Assembly (NCBI RefSeq): GCF_015291885.1
Contig: NZ_CP036186.1
Span: 3,375,001-3,439,000 of the forward strand
From: Stutzerimonas stutzeri
Lineage (GTDB): Bacteria > Pseudomonadota > Gammaproteobacteria > Pseudomonadales > Pseudomonadaceae
Reading direction: 5' to 3'
Length of the DNA: 64,000 nt
Below the pieces are notes generated by a model. It ran no database searches. It was given only the letters and a program-made list of their open reading frames with translations, and was not told the origin of the DNA. A program made the translations under genes and the position numbers. Below are positions 27,366 through 37,045 of the stretch, one piece after another; position 1 is the stretch's first letter, and each line of letters begins with the position of its first letter.

Positions 27366-28460
27366 TCAGTCGTCGGAAATCACGATCTTCGGCATCGACT
27401 GCGCAATGATCTGCCCGCTCTGGGCAATTCGTGCGCCGACCGTACGCGCCACCTCTTGGTAGATCATTGCGATCTGGCTTTCCGGATCGGCAATCGCAGT
27501 CGGCTTGCCCGCGTCCGCCTGGCTGCGGATCGCCATTGACAAAGGTAGCGACGCCAGCAGATCGACGTTGTATTGCGCCGCCAGCTTCTCACCACCACCC
27601 TCGCCGAACAGATGCTCGGCATGGCCGCAATTCGAGCAGATATGGACGGCCATGTTCTCCACCACACCGAGCACCGGAATGTTCACCTTGCGGAACATCT
27701 CCACGCCCTTCTTCGCATCGAGCAACGCCAGATCCTGCGGCGTGGTAACGATCACCGCGCCCGTTACCGGGACCTTCTGCGCCAGGGTCAGCTGGATATC
27801 GCCGGTTCCCGGCGGCATATCTACAACCAGATAATCGAGATCGTTCCACGCGGTCTGGGTAATCAGCTGCAGCAGCGCGCCGGATACCATCGGCCCACGC
27901 CAGACCATCGGGGTCTTGTCATCGGAGAGGAACGCCATGGACATGACCTGCACACCATGGGCCTCAAGCGGGATGAACGCCTTGCCGTCGCGAATTTCCG
28001 GGCGAGTCCCCTCGGCTATGCCGAACATGATGCCCTGGCTCGGGCCGTATATATCGGCGTCCAGCACGCCCACCCGCGCACCTTCGCGCGCCAGTGCCAA
28101 GGCAAGGTTCGCAGCCGTCGTGGATTTGCCGACGCCACCCTTGCCGGATGCCACGGCGATGATGTTCTTCACATTGGCCAGAGCCGGCACCTGATCCTGC
28201 GCCTTGTGTGGACGTACGACGCAATCGACCTGAACATCGGCACGGCTGACGCCCTCCAGATGCTCGATTGCCATTGCCAGCATTTGCGCCCAGCCGCTGC
28301 GAAACAGCGCGGCGGCATAGCCGAGTTCCAGCTGCACACTGACCCGATCACCCTGCACCTCGATCGAACGCACACAGCCGGCGCTCACCGGATCCTGGTT
28401 CAGATGGGGATCGGTGTACTGACGCAGTACGGTTTCCACAGCTTCGCGGGTGACGGACAT
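27366..28460 (-). CDS. apbC: Mrp/ApbC-type iron-sulfur cluster carrier ATPase
   Basis: A 364-residue P-loop ATPase. An N-terminal MIP18/DUF59 domain (residues 1-80) precedes the NTPase domain with deviant Walker A SGKGGVGKST near 105 and the cluster-binding CxxC in HICSNCGH near 275. ApbC/Mrp proteins carry and transfer Fe-S clusters. The gene is divergent from metG, an arrangement common in Pseudomonas. Confidence 0.94.
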   Translation of the reverse strand: MSVTREAVETVLRQYTDPHLNQDPVSAGCVRSIEVQGDRVSVQLELGYAAALFRSGWAQMLAMAIEHLEGVSRADVQVDCVVRPHKAQDQVPALANVKNIIAVASGKGGVGKSTTAANLALALAREGARVGVLDADIYGPSQGIMFGIAEGTRPEIRDGKAFIPLEAHGVQVMSMAFLSDDKTPMVWRGPMVSGALLQLITQTAWNDLDYLVVDMPPGTGDIQLTLAQKVPVTGAVIVTTPQDLALLDAKKGVEMFRKVNIPVLGVVENMAVHICSNCGHAEHLFGEGGGEKLAAQYNVDLLASLPLSMAIRSQADAGKPTAIADPESQIAMIYQEVARTVGARIAQSGQIIAQSMPKIVISDD

Positions 28461-28640
28461 GGTTACTCCTGGAAAGACCGAGCAAAACAGACAGGCATCT
28501 TACCCTGCCCGCTAGTTCCGAGCCCATCTGCGACCGAGCGATGCGTAACGGAGCCATGGGATGGGCAGCGCGGATGAAAAATACGCGCCGGACCTTTATA
28601 GTTGCAGACTTTCCTCCGCAATTCCGACTGCAGATTTCCC

Positions 28641-30683
28641 ATGTCCGAAGCTCGTCAGATTCTCGTTACCAGCGCCCTGCCCTATGCCAACGGTTCGATC
28701 CACCTTGGCCACATGCTCGAGTACATCCAGACCGACATGTGGGTGCGCTTCCAGAAGCTGCGTGGCAACCAGTGCATTTACGTCTGCGCCGACGACGCTC
28801 ACGGCTCGGCGATCATGCTGCGCGCGGAAAAGGAAGGCATCACGCCTGAACAGCTGATCGCCAACGTGCAGGCCGAACACAGCGGTGATTTCGCTGATTT
28901 CCTGGTGGAGTTCGACAACTTCTACTCCACCCACTCGGAAGAAAATCGCGCGCTGGCCGAGCTGATCTACACCCGCCTGCGCGACGCCGGCCACATCGCC
29001 ACCCGCTCGGTCACCCAATATTTTGACCCTGAGAAAGGCATGTTCCTCGCCGACCGCTTCATCAAGGGCACCTGCCCGAAGTGCGCCGCCGAAGACCAGT
29101 ACGGCGATAACTGCGAAAAATGCGGTGCCACCTACGAGCCGACCGAGCTGAAAGACCCGCGCTCGGCAATCTCCGGCGCGACGCCGGTACTCAAGGACTC
29201 CAAGCACTTCTTCTTCAAGTTGCCGGACTTCGAGGCCATGCTCAAGCAATGGACCCGCGGCGGCGCACTGCAGGAGTCGGTAGCCAACAAGATCGCCGAA
29301 TGGCTCGACGGTGGACTGCAGGAGTGGGACATCTCCCGTGACGCGCCTTATTTCGGCTTCGAGATCCCGGGCGAGCCAGGCAAGTACTTCTACGTCTGGC
29401 TGGATGCGCCGATCGGCTACATGGCCAGCTTCGAGAACCTGTGCAAGCGCCGCCCGGAACTCGACTTCGACACCTTCTGGAGCAAGGATTCCACTACCGA
29501 GCTGTACCACTTCATCGGCAAGGACATCATCAACTTCCACACCCTGTTCTGGCCGGCCATGCTCGAAGGTGCCGGCTTCCGCAAGCCGACTGCCGTCAAC
29601 GTGCACGGCTACCTGACGGTAAACGGACAGAAGATGTCCAAGTCACGCGGCACCTTTATCAAGGCGCGCACCTACCTGGATCACCTGAATCCGGAATACC
29701 TGCGCTACTACTACGCGTCCAAGCTGGGCCGCGGTGTGGACGACCTTGATCTGAACCTCGAAGATTTCGTGCAGAAGGTCAATTCCGATCTGGTCGGCAA
29801 GGTGGTCAACATCGCCAGCCGCTGCGCTGGCTTCATCCACAAAGGCAATGGCGGCTTGATGGTCGACGCCAACCCCGAACCGGAGCAGTGGGCCGCCTTT
29901 CAAGCCGCTGCGCCGAGCATCGCCGAGGCTTATGAAGCCCGCGACTTCGCGCGCGCCATGCGCGAGATCATGCACCTGGCCGACCTTGCCAACGCCTGGA
30001 TCGCCGACAAGGCGCCCTGGGCACTGAACAAGGTTGAAGGCAAGCAGGCCGAGGTGCAGGAGATCTGCGCGTTCGGCGTCAACCTGTTCCGCCAGCTGGT
30101 TATCTTCCTCAAGCCGGTACTGCCGAACCTCGCCGCAGCTGCCGAACAGTTCCTCAATGTTGAACCGCTGCGCTGGGATGATCACGCAACGCTGCTGGTC
30201 AGCCACCAGCTCAACGCCTTCACCCCGCTGATGACCCGCATCGAACCAGCAAATATCGAAGCCATGATCGAAGCATCCAAAGAAGACCTCGCCTCCAGCG
30301 AAGCCGCAGCTGCCCCGGCAGGCAATGGCGAACTGGCCAAACAGCCAATCGCCGCGGAAATCAACTTCGACGCCTTCGCCGCGGTCGATCTGCGCATTGC
30401 GCTGATCGAGAAGGCCGAGTTCGTCGAAGGCGCCGACAAGCTGCTACGTCTGACCCTGGACATCGGCGATGCCAAGCGCAACGTGTTCTCCGGCATCAAG
30501 AGCGCCTACCCGGACCCGAGCAAGCTGGAAGGTCGCCTGACGCTCTACGTCGCTAACCTGGCGCCACGCAAGATGAAGTTCGGCATGTCGGAAGGCATGG
30601 TCCTGGCGGCGGGCCCTGGCGGCAGCGAGATCTACCTGCTGAGCCCCGATAGCGGCGCCAAACCCGGCCAGCGCGTCATGTAA
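28641..30683 (+). CDS. metG: Methionyl-tRNA synthetase
   Basis: A 680-residue class I aminoacyl-tRNA synthetase that charges tRNA-Met. The HIGH-type motif HLGHM is near residue 22, a zinc knuckle [17 protein letters not shown] lies near 145-160 and KMSKSRGTF near 331. A C-terminal EMAP-II-like tRNA-binding domain (from about 580, [20 protein letters not shown]) is included, as in dimeric enzymes. The ATG at 28641 is chosen over 28602 because [19 protein letters not shown] is the usual N terminus. Confidence 0.97.
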   Translation: MSEARQILVTSALPYANGSIHLGHMLEYIQTDMWVRFQKLRGNQCIYVCADDAHGSAIMLRAEKEGITPEQLIANVQAEHSGDFADFLVEFDNFYSTHSEENRALAELIYTRLRDAGHIATRSVTQYFDPEKGMFLADRFIKGTCPKCAAEDQYGDNCEKCGATYEPTELKDPRSAISGATPVLKDSKHFFFKLPDFEAMLKQWTRGGALQESVANKIAEWLDGGLQEWDISRDAPYFGFEIPGEPGKYFYVWLDAPIGYMASFENLCKRRPELDFDTFWSKDSTTELYHFIGKDIINFHTLFWPAMLEGAGFRKPTAVNVHGYLTVNGQKMSKSRGTFIKARTYLDHLNPEYLRYYYASKLGRGVDDLDLNLEDFVQKVNSDLVGKVVNIASRCAGFIHKGNGGLMVDANPEPEQWAAFQAAAPSIAEAYEARDFARAMREIMHLADLANAWIADKAPWALNKVEGKQAEVQEICAFGVNLFRQLVIFLKPVLPNLAAAAEQFLNVEPLRWDDHATLLVSHQLNAFTPLMTRIEPANIEAMIEASKEDLASSEAAAAPAGNGELAKQPIAAEINFDAFAAVDLRIALIEKAEFVEGADKLLRLTLDIGDAKRNVFSGIKSAYPDPSKLEGRLTLYVANLAPRKMKFGMSEGMVLAAGPGGSEIYLLSPDSGAKPGQRVM

Positions 30684-30746
30684 ACCGGCTTTCGCGTGCC
30701 GGGCTCTCGACCGGCACGCACAAGCCCGACGCTTAACGGAAACGCC

Positions 30747-30959
30747 ATGAGCGAGCCTGTAGAACCTTCCCGATGCCCGCTTTGCGGTCAGCCCAACCAG
30801 TGCGGCGAGTGCGCCCCTGCCGCCGTCCAGCCCTGCTGGTGCTTCACCACCCCCATTCCTGAGCACGTGCTCGAGCGCATTCCTGCCACGCTCCGAAATC
30901 AGGCCTGTATTTGCCCGCGCTGCGCTCGCAGCCAGACCGCTCCTCCAGATGCGCCTTGA
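30747..30959 (+). CDS. Small cysteine-rich CWC protein
   Basis: A 70-residue protein with the Cys_rich_CWC pattern: CPLCGQPNQCGEC, then CWCF and CICPRC, so up to eight cysteines that probably bind zinc. Function is unknown. The stop overlaps the start of rsuA by 11 bases, so the two are translated as a pair. Confidence 0.8.
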   Translation: MSEPVEPSRCPLCGQPNQCGECAPAAVQPCWCFTTPIPEHVLERIPATLRNQACICPRCARSQTAPPDAP

Positions 30960-31641
30960 CCGCTACCTCGCCAATCGCGCACGCCTAAGTCGTCAGGACG
31001 TTCGCCGCCTGCTGGCCGACGGCCGAGTGCAAGTGAATGGCGAAGTCAGCCAAATCATGGATCTGGAAATCCGCGTATTTGACCGAATCGAGCTGGATGA
31101 AGAATTGCTGCAAGCGGGGAAGGTGGCGCGCTACCTGATGCTGCACAAACCGACAGGCTGTGTCAGCGCTACCCAGGACGCGACACACCAGACCGTGCTC
31201 GACCTGATCGACGAGCCGGCTAAGCAAGACCTGCACATCGCCGGCCGCCTCGACTTCAACACCACCGGCCTGATGCTGCTGACCAACGACGGTCAGTGGT
31301 CACGCCGCCTGACCCAGCCGACCAGCCTGCAAGGCAAGGTCTACCTGGTTGAAACCGAAGACGAAATTGACCCCGCCTGCGTCGAAGCGTTTGCTCGAGG
31401 CATGTACTTTCGCTTCGAGAACCTCACTACCCTTCCCGCCGAACTCGTAATACTCGGTTCAACCAAGGCCCGCCTCACCCTGCACGAGGGTCGCTACCAC
31501 CAGGTCAAGCGCATGTTCGGTCGCTTCAACAACAAGGTCACCGCCCTGCACCGCGAAAGCATGGGTCCCCTGATGCTGGACCCAGCACTTGAGCCCGGTC
31601 GCTACAGATCGCTGACCGACTACGAGATCGCGCAGATCTAG
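30949..31641 (+). CDS. rsuA: 16S rRNA pseudouridine(516) synthase
   Basis: A 230-residue RsuA-type pseudouridine synthase. An N-terminal S4 RNA-binding domain (MRLDRYLANRARLSRQDVRR) precedes the catalytic domain with D102 in AGRLDFNTTG. The C-terminal HEGRYHQVKRMFG is the family signature. It modifies U516 of 16S rRNA in E. coli. The start codon lies inside the CWC gene. Confidence 0.93.
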   Translation: MRLDRYLANRARLSRQDVRRLLADGRVQVNGEVSQIMDLEIRVFDRIELDEELLQAGKVARYLMLHKPTGCVSATQDATHQTVLDLIDEPAKQDLHIAGRLDFNTTGLMLLTNDGQWSRRLTQPTSLQGKVYLVETEDEIDPACVEAFARGMYFRFENLTTLPAELVILGSTKARLTLHEGRYHQVKRMFGRFNNKVTALHRESMGPLMLDPALEPGRYRSLTDYEIAQI

Positions 31642-31721
31642 ACCGTTTTAGGTCGCCAGCCAGAAAAACCCGGCGTCGCCCTTCATTTCAGCCAAGCCTT
31701 CTGGTACAAAGGCACTCCAAA

Positions 31722-31795
31722 GCGGGCGTCGTATAATGGCATTACCTGAGCTTCCCAAGCTCATGACGAGGGTTCGATTCCCTTCGCCCGCTCCA
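31722..31795 (+). tRNA. tRNA-Gly (anticodon CCC)
   Basis: A 74-nt cloverleaf with encoded CCA. The acceptor stem GCGGGCG pairs with CGCCCGC. The anticodon arm TGAGC-TTCCCAA-GCTCA gives anticodon CCC. The T arm GAGGG-TTCGATT-CCCTT is followed by discriminator T and CCA. Its last 18 bases are repeated at 50700-50717, so it is the insertion site of the integrative element that follows. Confidence 0.95.
31778..31795 (+). repeat. attL: 18-bp core shared with attR
   Basis: TTCCCTTCGCCCGCTCCA, the 3' end of tRNA-Gly, is repeated exactly at 50700-50717. The base before it differs (A here, G there), so the identity is exactly 18 bp. An 18-bp tRNA-Gly 3' end is the known target of the ICEclc integrase family. 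Confidence 0.93.
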
Positions 31796-31809
31796 CCGCA
31801 TCATTCTGC

Positions 31810-31945
31810 GGACTTCCGCAGAAGTCCAAGAGAGTCTGCAAGTCGTTGCCACACAAGGACTTTTCCTCTCTTTGACGTTCTGCCGTGGTCCACTGCGATC
31901 CATCTACAGCCGGGACTTTTAAGTCCACAAACAAGTCCATTTTTG
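31810..31945. promoter_or_regulatory. Integrase arm-type repeats at the left end
   Basis: A perfect palindrome GGACTTCCGCAGAAGTCC (31810-31827) and a paired repeat AAGTCCACAAACAAGTCCAT (31921-31940) share the unit AAGTCCA. A related pair lies near the right end at 50621-50640 (17 of 20 identical). Matching repeats next to both att sites and upstream of the integrase suggest integrase or excisionase binding (inference). Confidence 0.55.
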
Positions 31946-32033
31946 CGGGCGCGGCTGATTCCGGATTGTTGATGGAGGGGCGAGGTCGACGTGACCAGCA
32001 TCTGGTTCCTGACTCATGTTCAGGAGCAAGAGC

Positions 32034-33887
32034 ATGGCACTCTCAGACCTGGCCGTTCGGCAGGCCAAGGCAACTGGCAAGGCATACACCCTCCCTGACT
32101 TGGATGGCCTCTCCCTGGCCGTCACGGCTGCAGGGGGCAGGACTTGGCACTTCCGCTACTACTGGGCGGGCAAGCAGAAGCGGATGTCGCTCGGCACCTA
32201 CCCGGAGGTGACGCTTCGCGAGGCCCGCAGCCTACGCGACGAAGCGCGCGCCCTGCTGGCCAAAGGCACCAATCCTCGCGTTCACCGCAAGCAGAAGCGC
32301 ACTGCTGTCCGGCTCGCCGACGAAAACACCTTCGAGGCGGTGTATCGCAAGTGGCTCAAGCATCGCGGGCTCAGCCTCAAGGAAGGCCGGCAGACGACCC
32401 TCTCGATACTTCCGCGCATCTTCGACAAGGATGTGCTGCCTGCCTTGGGCAAGCGGTCGGTCTATGAGATCAAGCGTCCCGACCTCTTGGAGGTGATCGC
32501 CAAGATCGAGAAGCGCAGGGCGCTCTCCGTCGCCGAGAAAGTCAGGACGTGGTTCAACCAACTGTTCCGCTACGCGCTGGTGATCGTGCCGGGCCTGGAG
32601 CAGAACCCTGCCTCCGATCTCGATGTGGTGGCGCTGCCGCTGCCGCCCGTCAACCACAACCCGTTCCTGCGCATGGCCGAGCTGCCGAAGCTGTTGCAGC
32701 GGCTGCGCAGCTATCGCGGCAGGCGGCAGACCCAGCTCGGGCTGCGGCTATTGGTGCTGACCGGCGTGCGAACCGGCGAGCTGCGACAGGCGATGCCGGA
32801 TCAATTCGATCTGGACCGTGGGCTGTGGATCATCCCGCCCGACGTCGTGAAGCAACTCCAGTTGGATATGCGCAAGAAGCGGCAGCAGGCGAAGGACATC
32901 CCGCCCTACATCGTGCCGCTGTCGATTCAGGCCATGGAGATCGTCCGGCACCTGCTCGATGAGTTCAAGCCGGCCCAGCGCTACCTGTTCCGGCACGACA
33001 GCGACTTGAAGAAGCGCATCAGCGAGAACACGCTCAATGGTGCCCTCAAGCGCATGGGCTATCAGGAACGCCTGACGGGGCACGGCATCCGCGGCACGAT
33101 GTCCACTGCGCTCAACGAGATCGGCTACCCGAAGGTCTGGGTGGATGCACAGCTCTCGCATGTCGATCCCAACAAGGTCAGCGCGACCTACAACCATGCC
33201 GAGTACGTGGAGCAGCGTCGCCGCATGATGCAGGACTGGGCCGATCGGCTCGACCTCTTCGAGCAGAACCAGGTCGAGGCGGCCAGCATGCCGCTCACCG
33301 TGCATCTGGAAGGCGTGCCCGCATTCCCGAGTGAGCAAACCGCAAGCGCACCCTCCACGCCGGTTGCCGCTTCGCCAATCCTGCTGGTGACGAAGCCGGG
33401 TGACGCCATGCCGGTGGTTTCTGCCGCCGCACATCGGCTGCCGGCGGTTCCGCCCCCTCGATCGGCCGCGCCGCTGGTGCCTTCGGACATTCAGCGCGAG
33501 AGGATGGAACTGTTCGATGTCTTCGAGGCGCCGCACAACCTTCCCGTCGCTGCGTTTGCCAGGATGGCAGGCAAATCCCGCAGGTGGATCAGCTACGAGA
33601 TCAAGGCGGGCAACTTGCTGGCGTTGAACGTAGGCAACCGCGGCCAGCGCGTGCCGGACTGGCACCTCGACCCACTCAAGCACGAGCTGATCCAGTCCGT
33701 CCTGAAGCTGACCAGGGGTGCGGACCCTTGGCAGATCTACCATGCACTACTGCAACCGCGCTCGATGCTGCGGGGGTGTTCGGCACTGGAGGGCGTGACG
33801 GCCGGCAATCTCGACAAGCTCGTCATGGCAGTGAGCACAGCCGTGAAGGAAAGCGAATGGACCCCGCTGCGAGTCGGAGTCGCCTAG
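32034..33887 (+). CDS. P4-type tyrosine integrase of the ICEclc family
   Basis: A 617-residue tyrosine recombinase. The DUF4102-type N terminus (LSDLAVRQAKATGKAYTLPD) precedes a SAM-like arm-binding domain and the catalytic domain. Catalytic residues are visible: Arg in LTGVRTGELR near 247, His-x-x-Arg in GHGIRGTMS near 351 and Tyr in SATYNHAEY near 386. The long C-terminal extension of about 200 residues is typical of IntB13-like enzymes. It would integrate and excise the element at tRNA-Gly. The ATG at 32034 follows AGGAG. Confidence 0.93.
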   Translation: MALSDLAVRQAKATGKAYTLPDLDGLSLAVTAAGGRTWHFRYYWAGKQKRMSLGTYPEVTLREARSLRDEARALLAKGTNPRVHRKQKRTAVRLADENTFEAVYRKWLKHRGLSLKEGRQTTLSILPRIFDKDVLPALGKRSVYEIKRPDLLEVIAKIEKRRALSVAEKVRTWFNQLFRYALVIVPGLEQNPASDLDVVALPLPPVNHNPFLRMAELPKLLQRLRSYRGRRQTQLGLRLLVLTGVRTGELRQAMPDQFDLDRGLWIIPPDVVKQLQLDMRKKRQQAKDIPPYIVPLSIQAMEIVRHLLDEFKPAQRYLFRHDSDLKKRISENTLNGALKRMGYQERLTGHGIRGTMSTALNEIGYPKVWVDAQLSHVDPNKVSATYNHAEYVEQRRRMMQDWADRLDLFEQNQVEAASMPLTVHLEGVPAFPSEQTASAPSTPVAASPILLVTKPGDAMPVVSAAAHRLPAVPPPRSAAPLVPSDIQRERMELFDVFEAPHNLPVAAFARMAGKSRRWISYEIKAGNLLALNVGNRGQRVPDWHLDPLKHELIQSVLKLTRGADPWQIYHALLQPRSMLRGCSALEGVTAGNLDKLVMAVSTAVKESEWTPLRVGVA

Positions 33888-33934
33888 CAGCAGGAATGCG
33901 GGATCGTGGCGAAACCGCGATCCCCGCGCGTCTG

Positions 33935-34594
33935 TCAGGACACCAAGCGCGCGCGGAGGGCGAATCTTGCCTGGGTGTCCGACAAGGAAGCATCGCGGCG
34001 GAGCAGGTAAGCCATCACGATCGTTGGTGCGCCGGCCAGCGGCCGCACGGCGATGCCTCGGCGTAGGTAGCTCGCCAGTCTCGCGGCAGGCGCAATGGCG
34101 ATCCCGTACCCGGCGGCAACCAGCGTCATCGCCACATCGAATGTCTCCACCGTTTGCTCTCGCTCTTGCAGCGCGTTCTCGAACACACGCTGCACGGTCA
34201 TGCGCCATGGTTCATCGGCCGTGGACTGCGAGCAGATCAAGGGCTGCTTGAGCACTTCCCCGCACGGCACTTCACGGTGGGCCAGCAGGTGGGAGCGCTT
34301 GGCCACGGCGACCGCCAGCGTGTCATGCCACAGCGGTTCGCATACCCAGCCAGGCCACTGCCGGGCAACCGCAGACAAGGCGAAGTCGAAGCCGTCGTCC
34401 GGCAGCTCCGCGCCTCGACCGGGATCTGTCCAGCCGGCCAGGACGGCATGGGTCTCCGGCTCTTCGGCACGCTGCAGGGCGAGCACGTCGGCGAGCTGGG
34501 GAGGCACCCATTCGCCGAGGACGGCCATGCGAATTTCGGCGGTGATGTCACTCGATTCCACGTCCAGCTCCCCCAGGCGGTGAACTCGTGGCAA
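33935..34594 (-). pseudogene. LysR-type regulator fragment lacking the DNA-binding domain
   Basis: A 219-codon frame encodes most of a LysR substrate-binding domain (AEIRMAVLGEWVPPQLADVL through RPLAGAPTIVMAYLLRRDAS). The approximately 80-residue helix-turn-helix that should precede it is missing: the frame upstream is closed by a TAA within about 25 bases of the apparent start. The start shown is an alternative codon. It is probably a 5'-truncated relic, left beside the integrase by a deletion. A full-length LysR gene is at the other end of the element. Confidence 0.75.
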
Positions 34595-34666
34595 CTGATC
34601 TCGAAGCCGTTAGATGAGTTAAGTTTAACGTGGTTTAAATCGTGACCGTGTTCGACGCTCTTGGCA

Positions 34667-34966
34667 ATGCCAAAGCGTTCGATCCAAAGGGGCCGCCCCA
34701 CCGGCACCACTACCTACGAAGCGGAACCAGCCATCGCGTTTGGGGCTGCCGTGCGGGAAGAAAGAACCAACCAGGGCATCGCTCAGGAAACGCTGGCCCA
34801 CATGGCCGGCATCGAACGGTCGCACATGGGCAAGATCGAGCGCGGCGAGCATGTCCCCACGCTCCCTCTCATCCTCAAGATTGCCCGTGCGCTGAAATGC
34901 AGTTCCGCCCACTTGATGACTCTGACCGAAGCCAAGCTGGCAGAGTCGGCCCCATCCGCAGATTGA
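34667..34966 (+). CDS. XRE-family helix-turn-helix regulator
   Basis: A 99-residue protein with a Cro/C1-type HTH at about residues 26-80 (NQGIAQETLAHMAGIERSHM then KIERGEHVPTLPLILKIARA). It is the size of small DNA-binding regulators that control integrative-element transfer genes. It lies between the LysR fragment and the relaxase gene, divergent from the former. The ATG at 34667 is chosen; a TTG two codons upstream is possible. Its target is unknown. Confidence 0.85.
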   Translation: MPKRSIQRGRPTGTTTYEAEPAIAFGAAVREERTNQGIAQETLAHMAGIERSHMGKIERGEHVPTLPLILKIARALKCSSAHLMTLTEAKLAESAPSAD

Positions 34967-34992
34967 AGCCGGCCCGCACAGCGGTCGCATGA

Positions 34993-36843
34993 CTACGCCT
35001 GATCGTCGTCCTTGCCCCCAAGGGCTGAATCTTCGCGCTTTGCGGCCTCGTTGACGAGCCGCAGGTATGGGTTGTCTGGCGGCGTCGCCTGGAACAGCGC
35101 ATCCGGGCTGGCGAGCAGGTAGCCGTGCAGCCGGCGCGACTTGCGCGGCCCCGTGACTTCGCAGGTCCAGATGTTCAGCCCGCTCGGCTGCTTGCGGTGC
35201 TGTCCCAGCTTCTCGAAGCGCTTCTGTACCCACTGCCACCCCTCCAGCTTCTCCTGCTTGGCCAGCGCGGCGACTTGAAGGTACTCCTGCGCGTAGCGCT
35301 GGAACACGCCGGGGCTGACGAGGTAGGTCGTACCGGCGACGGTATGCACCAGGGCCTTGGCGTCGTTGATGATGAGCTTGCGCGTCTGGATGCTCTGACG
35401 CAGCCAGGCCATGAAGTGCGCCCCGGAGGGCTCCGCGCGATCCTGGGAAGGCGCGAGGCCCATCTGCGGCGGGGGCACGGTCGAAGGGGCCGGCTCGGGC
35501 TCGGCAACAGGGGAACTCGGGATCTCCGGTGCCGTGGGTGGAGTGGTGTCGCCCAGCAGGTCGAGCAGCGCGGCCACGCCGGTGTCCATGGCTGCGGATG
35601 CGATCGGCGTCGTGCTCGCGGATGCAGCTTCGATGCCTTCCGCGCGCGGCCCATCGGCCACCGCCGGCGCCTGAGGCGTCGGCTCCGCTTGTTCCTCTTC
35701 GACCTGCACACGGCCTGCGAACGGCGCTGGCCGGTCGGCGGCATCCCAGATCATCGCCGGCGAGAGTTTCAGGAAGGTGAATGCGTGCGACCAGCCGGCG
35801 TCGCTGGTGACGGTAGCCTTCCAGATCGCCTTGCCATCCGGCGTCGGTTGCACGATGCCGTGATCCTGCAGCACGTTGAACACCGCCGTATTGCTGGCCG
35901 GGATGCCGTCGATGCCCTGCGACAGCAGATGTGCGCGCAGCTTGTCGGAAACGGTCTTGCTCACCAGCCACAGGGCGTCCTGGGTCAACCAACCGTCCGC
36001 CGGGCCGGCCTGGTTCAACTTGAATTCTTCCTTGAGCAGGTAGCGCAAGCCGTCGAGCAATTTGCGTTGCAGCGCATGCTTGGGCGCCGCCAGCGCCTTG
36101 CTGGGATCGCCGCCGAGTTCCTGGGCGACCGATGCCTGGTCGGCCTGCACGACCAGTTCGCCGAGCGTGCCGGCGTGCTCGTACTGGCCGGCCAGCACGT
36201 ACAGCAGCGCGGCCCAGAGGTCGGGATAGCCGCTGAGCCAGTCGAAGATGTCCCGATCGAGAAGGCGCGCGTAGAGCAGCCCGGTGGCGGCGCTGTGCAG
36301 GCGGTACTCGCGCTCCTTTCGGTAACGGAAGCGGTAGGGCTTTCGCAGCGGGCCGTGCCAGGGATGCCAGACGCTGCCGTCGGCATGTTCGACGTGCAGA
36401 TCGACCGCAATCTTGCCGATGTCGTGCAGCAGGGCCGCGTAGGCCGTGCCTGCGGTCCAGGCTTCGGCCTGTGCCGCCTGTGCCTCCGGCGTGACGCCTG
36501 CAGGTAGCAGGTATGACTGCCGCAGTTTCAGCGCATAGGCGACGATCTCCAGGCCGTGGTCCAGCATGCCGCCCGGATAGGCGTGGTGGTGGTTCTCGGA
36601 GGCCGGGAACTGCTGGACCAGCTCGGCGTAGCGCTCCAGTGGGGCGAGGTAGAGCGTGGCGAACTGCCGGCGCGAGAGCGATGTGCGCTGCCAGATGTGT
36701 TCCAACAGTTTCTGTCGACGCGGCGTGGCCAGCAGCGATGCGGCCGACTCCGGCCGCGCCAACCCTTTCGGAGTTTCGATGGCTGATGTTGGCGGTGTGC
36801 CGGAGGTGGGTGGCACCCGTTTGCGCTGGAACAGCGAGAGCAT
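34993..36843 (-). CDS. MobH-family relaxase (TraI_2 domain)
   Basis: A 616-residue conjugative relaxase of the MobH class. The N-terminal TraI_2 domain has the HD-type metal motif: ENHHHAYPGGMLDHGLEIV near residue 88 and LLHDIGKI near 140. A proline/alanine-rich linker spans about 390-470, and a C-terminal TraI_2_C-like winged region (YLVSPGVFQRYAQEYLQ) follows. It would nick the element at oriT for transfer. It is intact, so the element keeps a DNA-processing function though the secretion genes are missing. Confidence 0.92.
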   Translation of the reverse strand: MLSLFQRKRVPPTSGTPPTSAIETPKGLARPESAASLLATPRRQKLLEHIWQRTSLSRRQFATLYLAPLERYAELVQQFPASENHHHAYPGGMLDHGLEIVAYALKLRQSYLLPAGVTPEAQAAQAEAWTAGTAYAALLHDIGKIAVDLHVEHADGSVWHPWHGPLRKPYRFRYRKEREYRLHSAATGLLYARLLDRDIFDWLSGYPDLWAALLYVLAGQYEHAGTLGELVVQADQASVAQELGGDPSKALAAPKHALQRKLLDGLRYLLKEEFKLNQAGPADGWLTQDALWLVSKTVSDKLRAHLLSQGIDGIPASNTAVFNVLQDHGIVQPTPDGKAIWKATVTSDAGWSHAFTFLKLSPAMIWDAADRPAPFAGRVQVEEEQAEPTPQAPAVADGPRAEGIEAASASTTPIASAAMDTGVAALLDLLGDTTPPTAPEIPSSPVAEPEPAPSTVPPPQMGLAPSQDRAEPSGAHFMAWLRQSIQTRKLIINDAKALVHTVAGTTYLVSPGVFQRYAQEYLQVAALAKQEKLEGWQWVQKRFEKLGQHRKQPSGLNIWTCEVTGPRKSRRLHGYLLASPDALFQATPPDNPYLRLVNEAAKREDSALGGKDDDQA

Positions 36844-36864
36844 GGCGAACCCCGGATGACGGGC

Positions 36865-36975
36865 TGCTCGGGGGCGCCTTTTGGCCTTTTAGGATAGGGC
36901 CTTTCCCCTTGGCGCCCTTCCTTTGCCCCTTCCCAGCCCTTTGGCCTTTGTCGGAAGCCTTTGGGTATAGGGCCG
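36865..36975. promoter_or_regulatory. Candidate oriT / relaxase leader with repeats
   Basis: Just upstream of the relaxase gene (minus strand) lies a 110-bp stretch with the inverted pair GGGCGCC (36872-36878) and GGCGCCC (36911-36917). Several copies of GGCCTTT or GCCTTTGG surround it. Origins of transfer of MobH elements commonly lie next to the relaxase gene and contain such repeats. The position and repeats are seen; the oriT role is inferred. Confidence 0.35.
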
Positions 36976-37045
36976 CTGCTTCGTGGATGCCACGATGAAT
37001 GCGGCATGGGGCAATCCCGGCAAGTGGGGCGCAGCGGGATGTACG

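Noticed and set aside
31736..31972. 78-codon plus-strand frame starting inside tRNA-Gly
   Set aside because: It begins in the tRNA D-arm and crosses attL; no family resemblance.
35125..36507. 460-codon plus-strand frame opposite the MobH relaxase
   Set aside because: Arg/Gly-rich antisense frame with no domain; the relaxase on the other strand has HD motifs.
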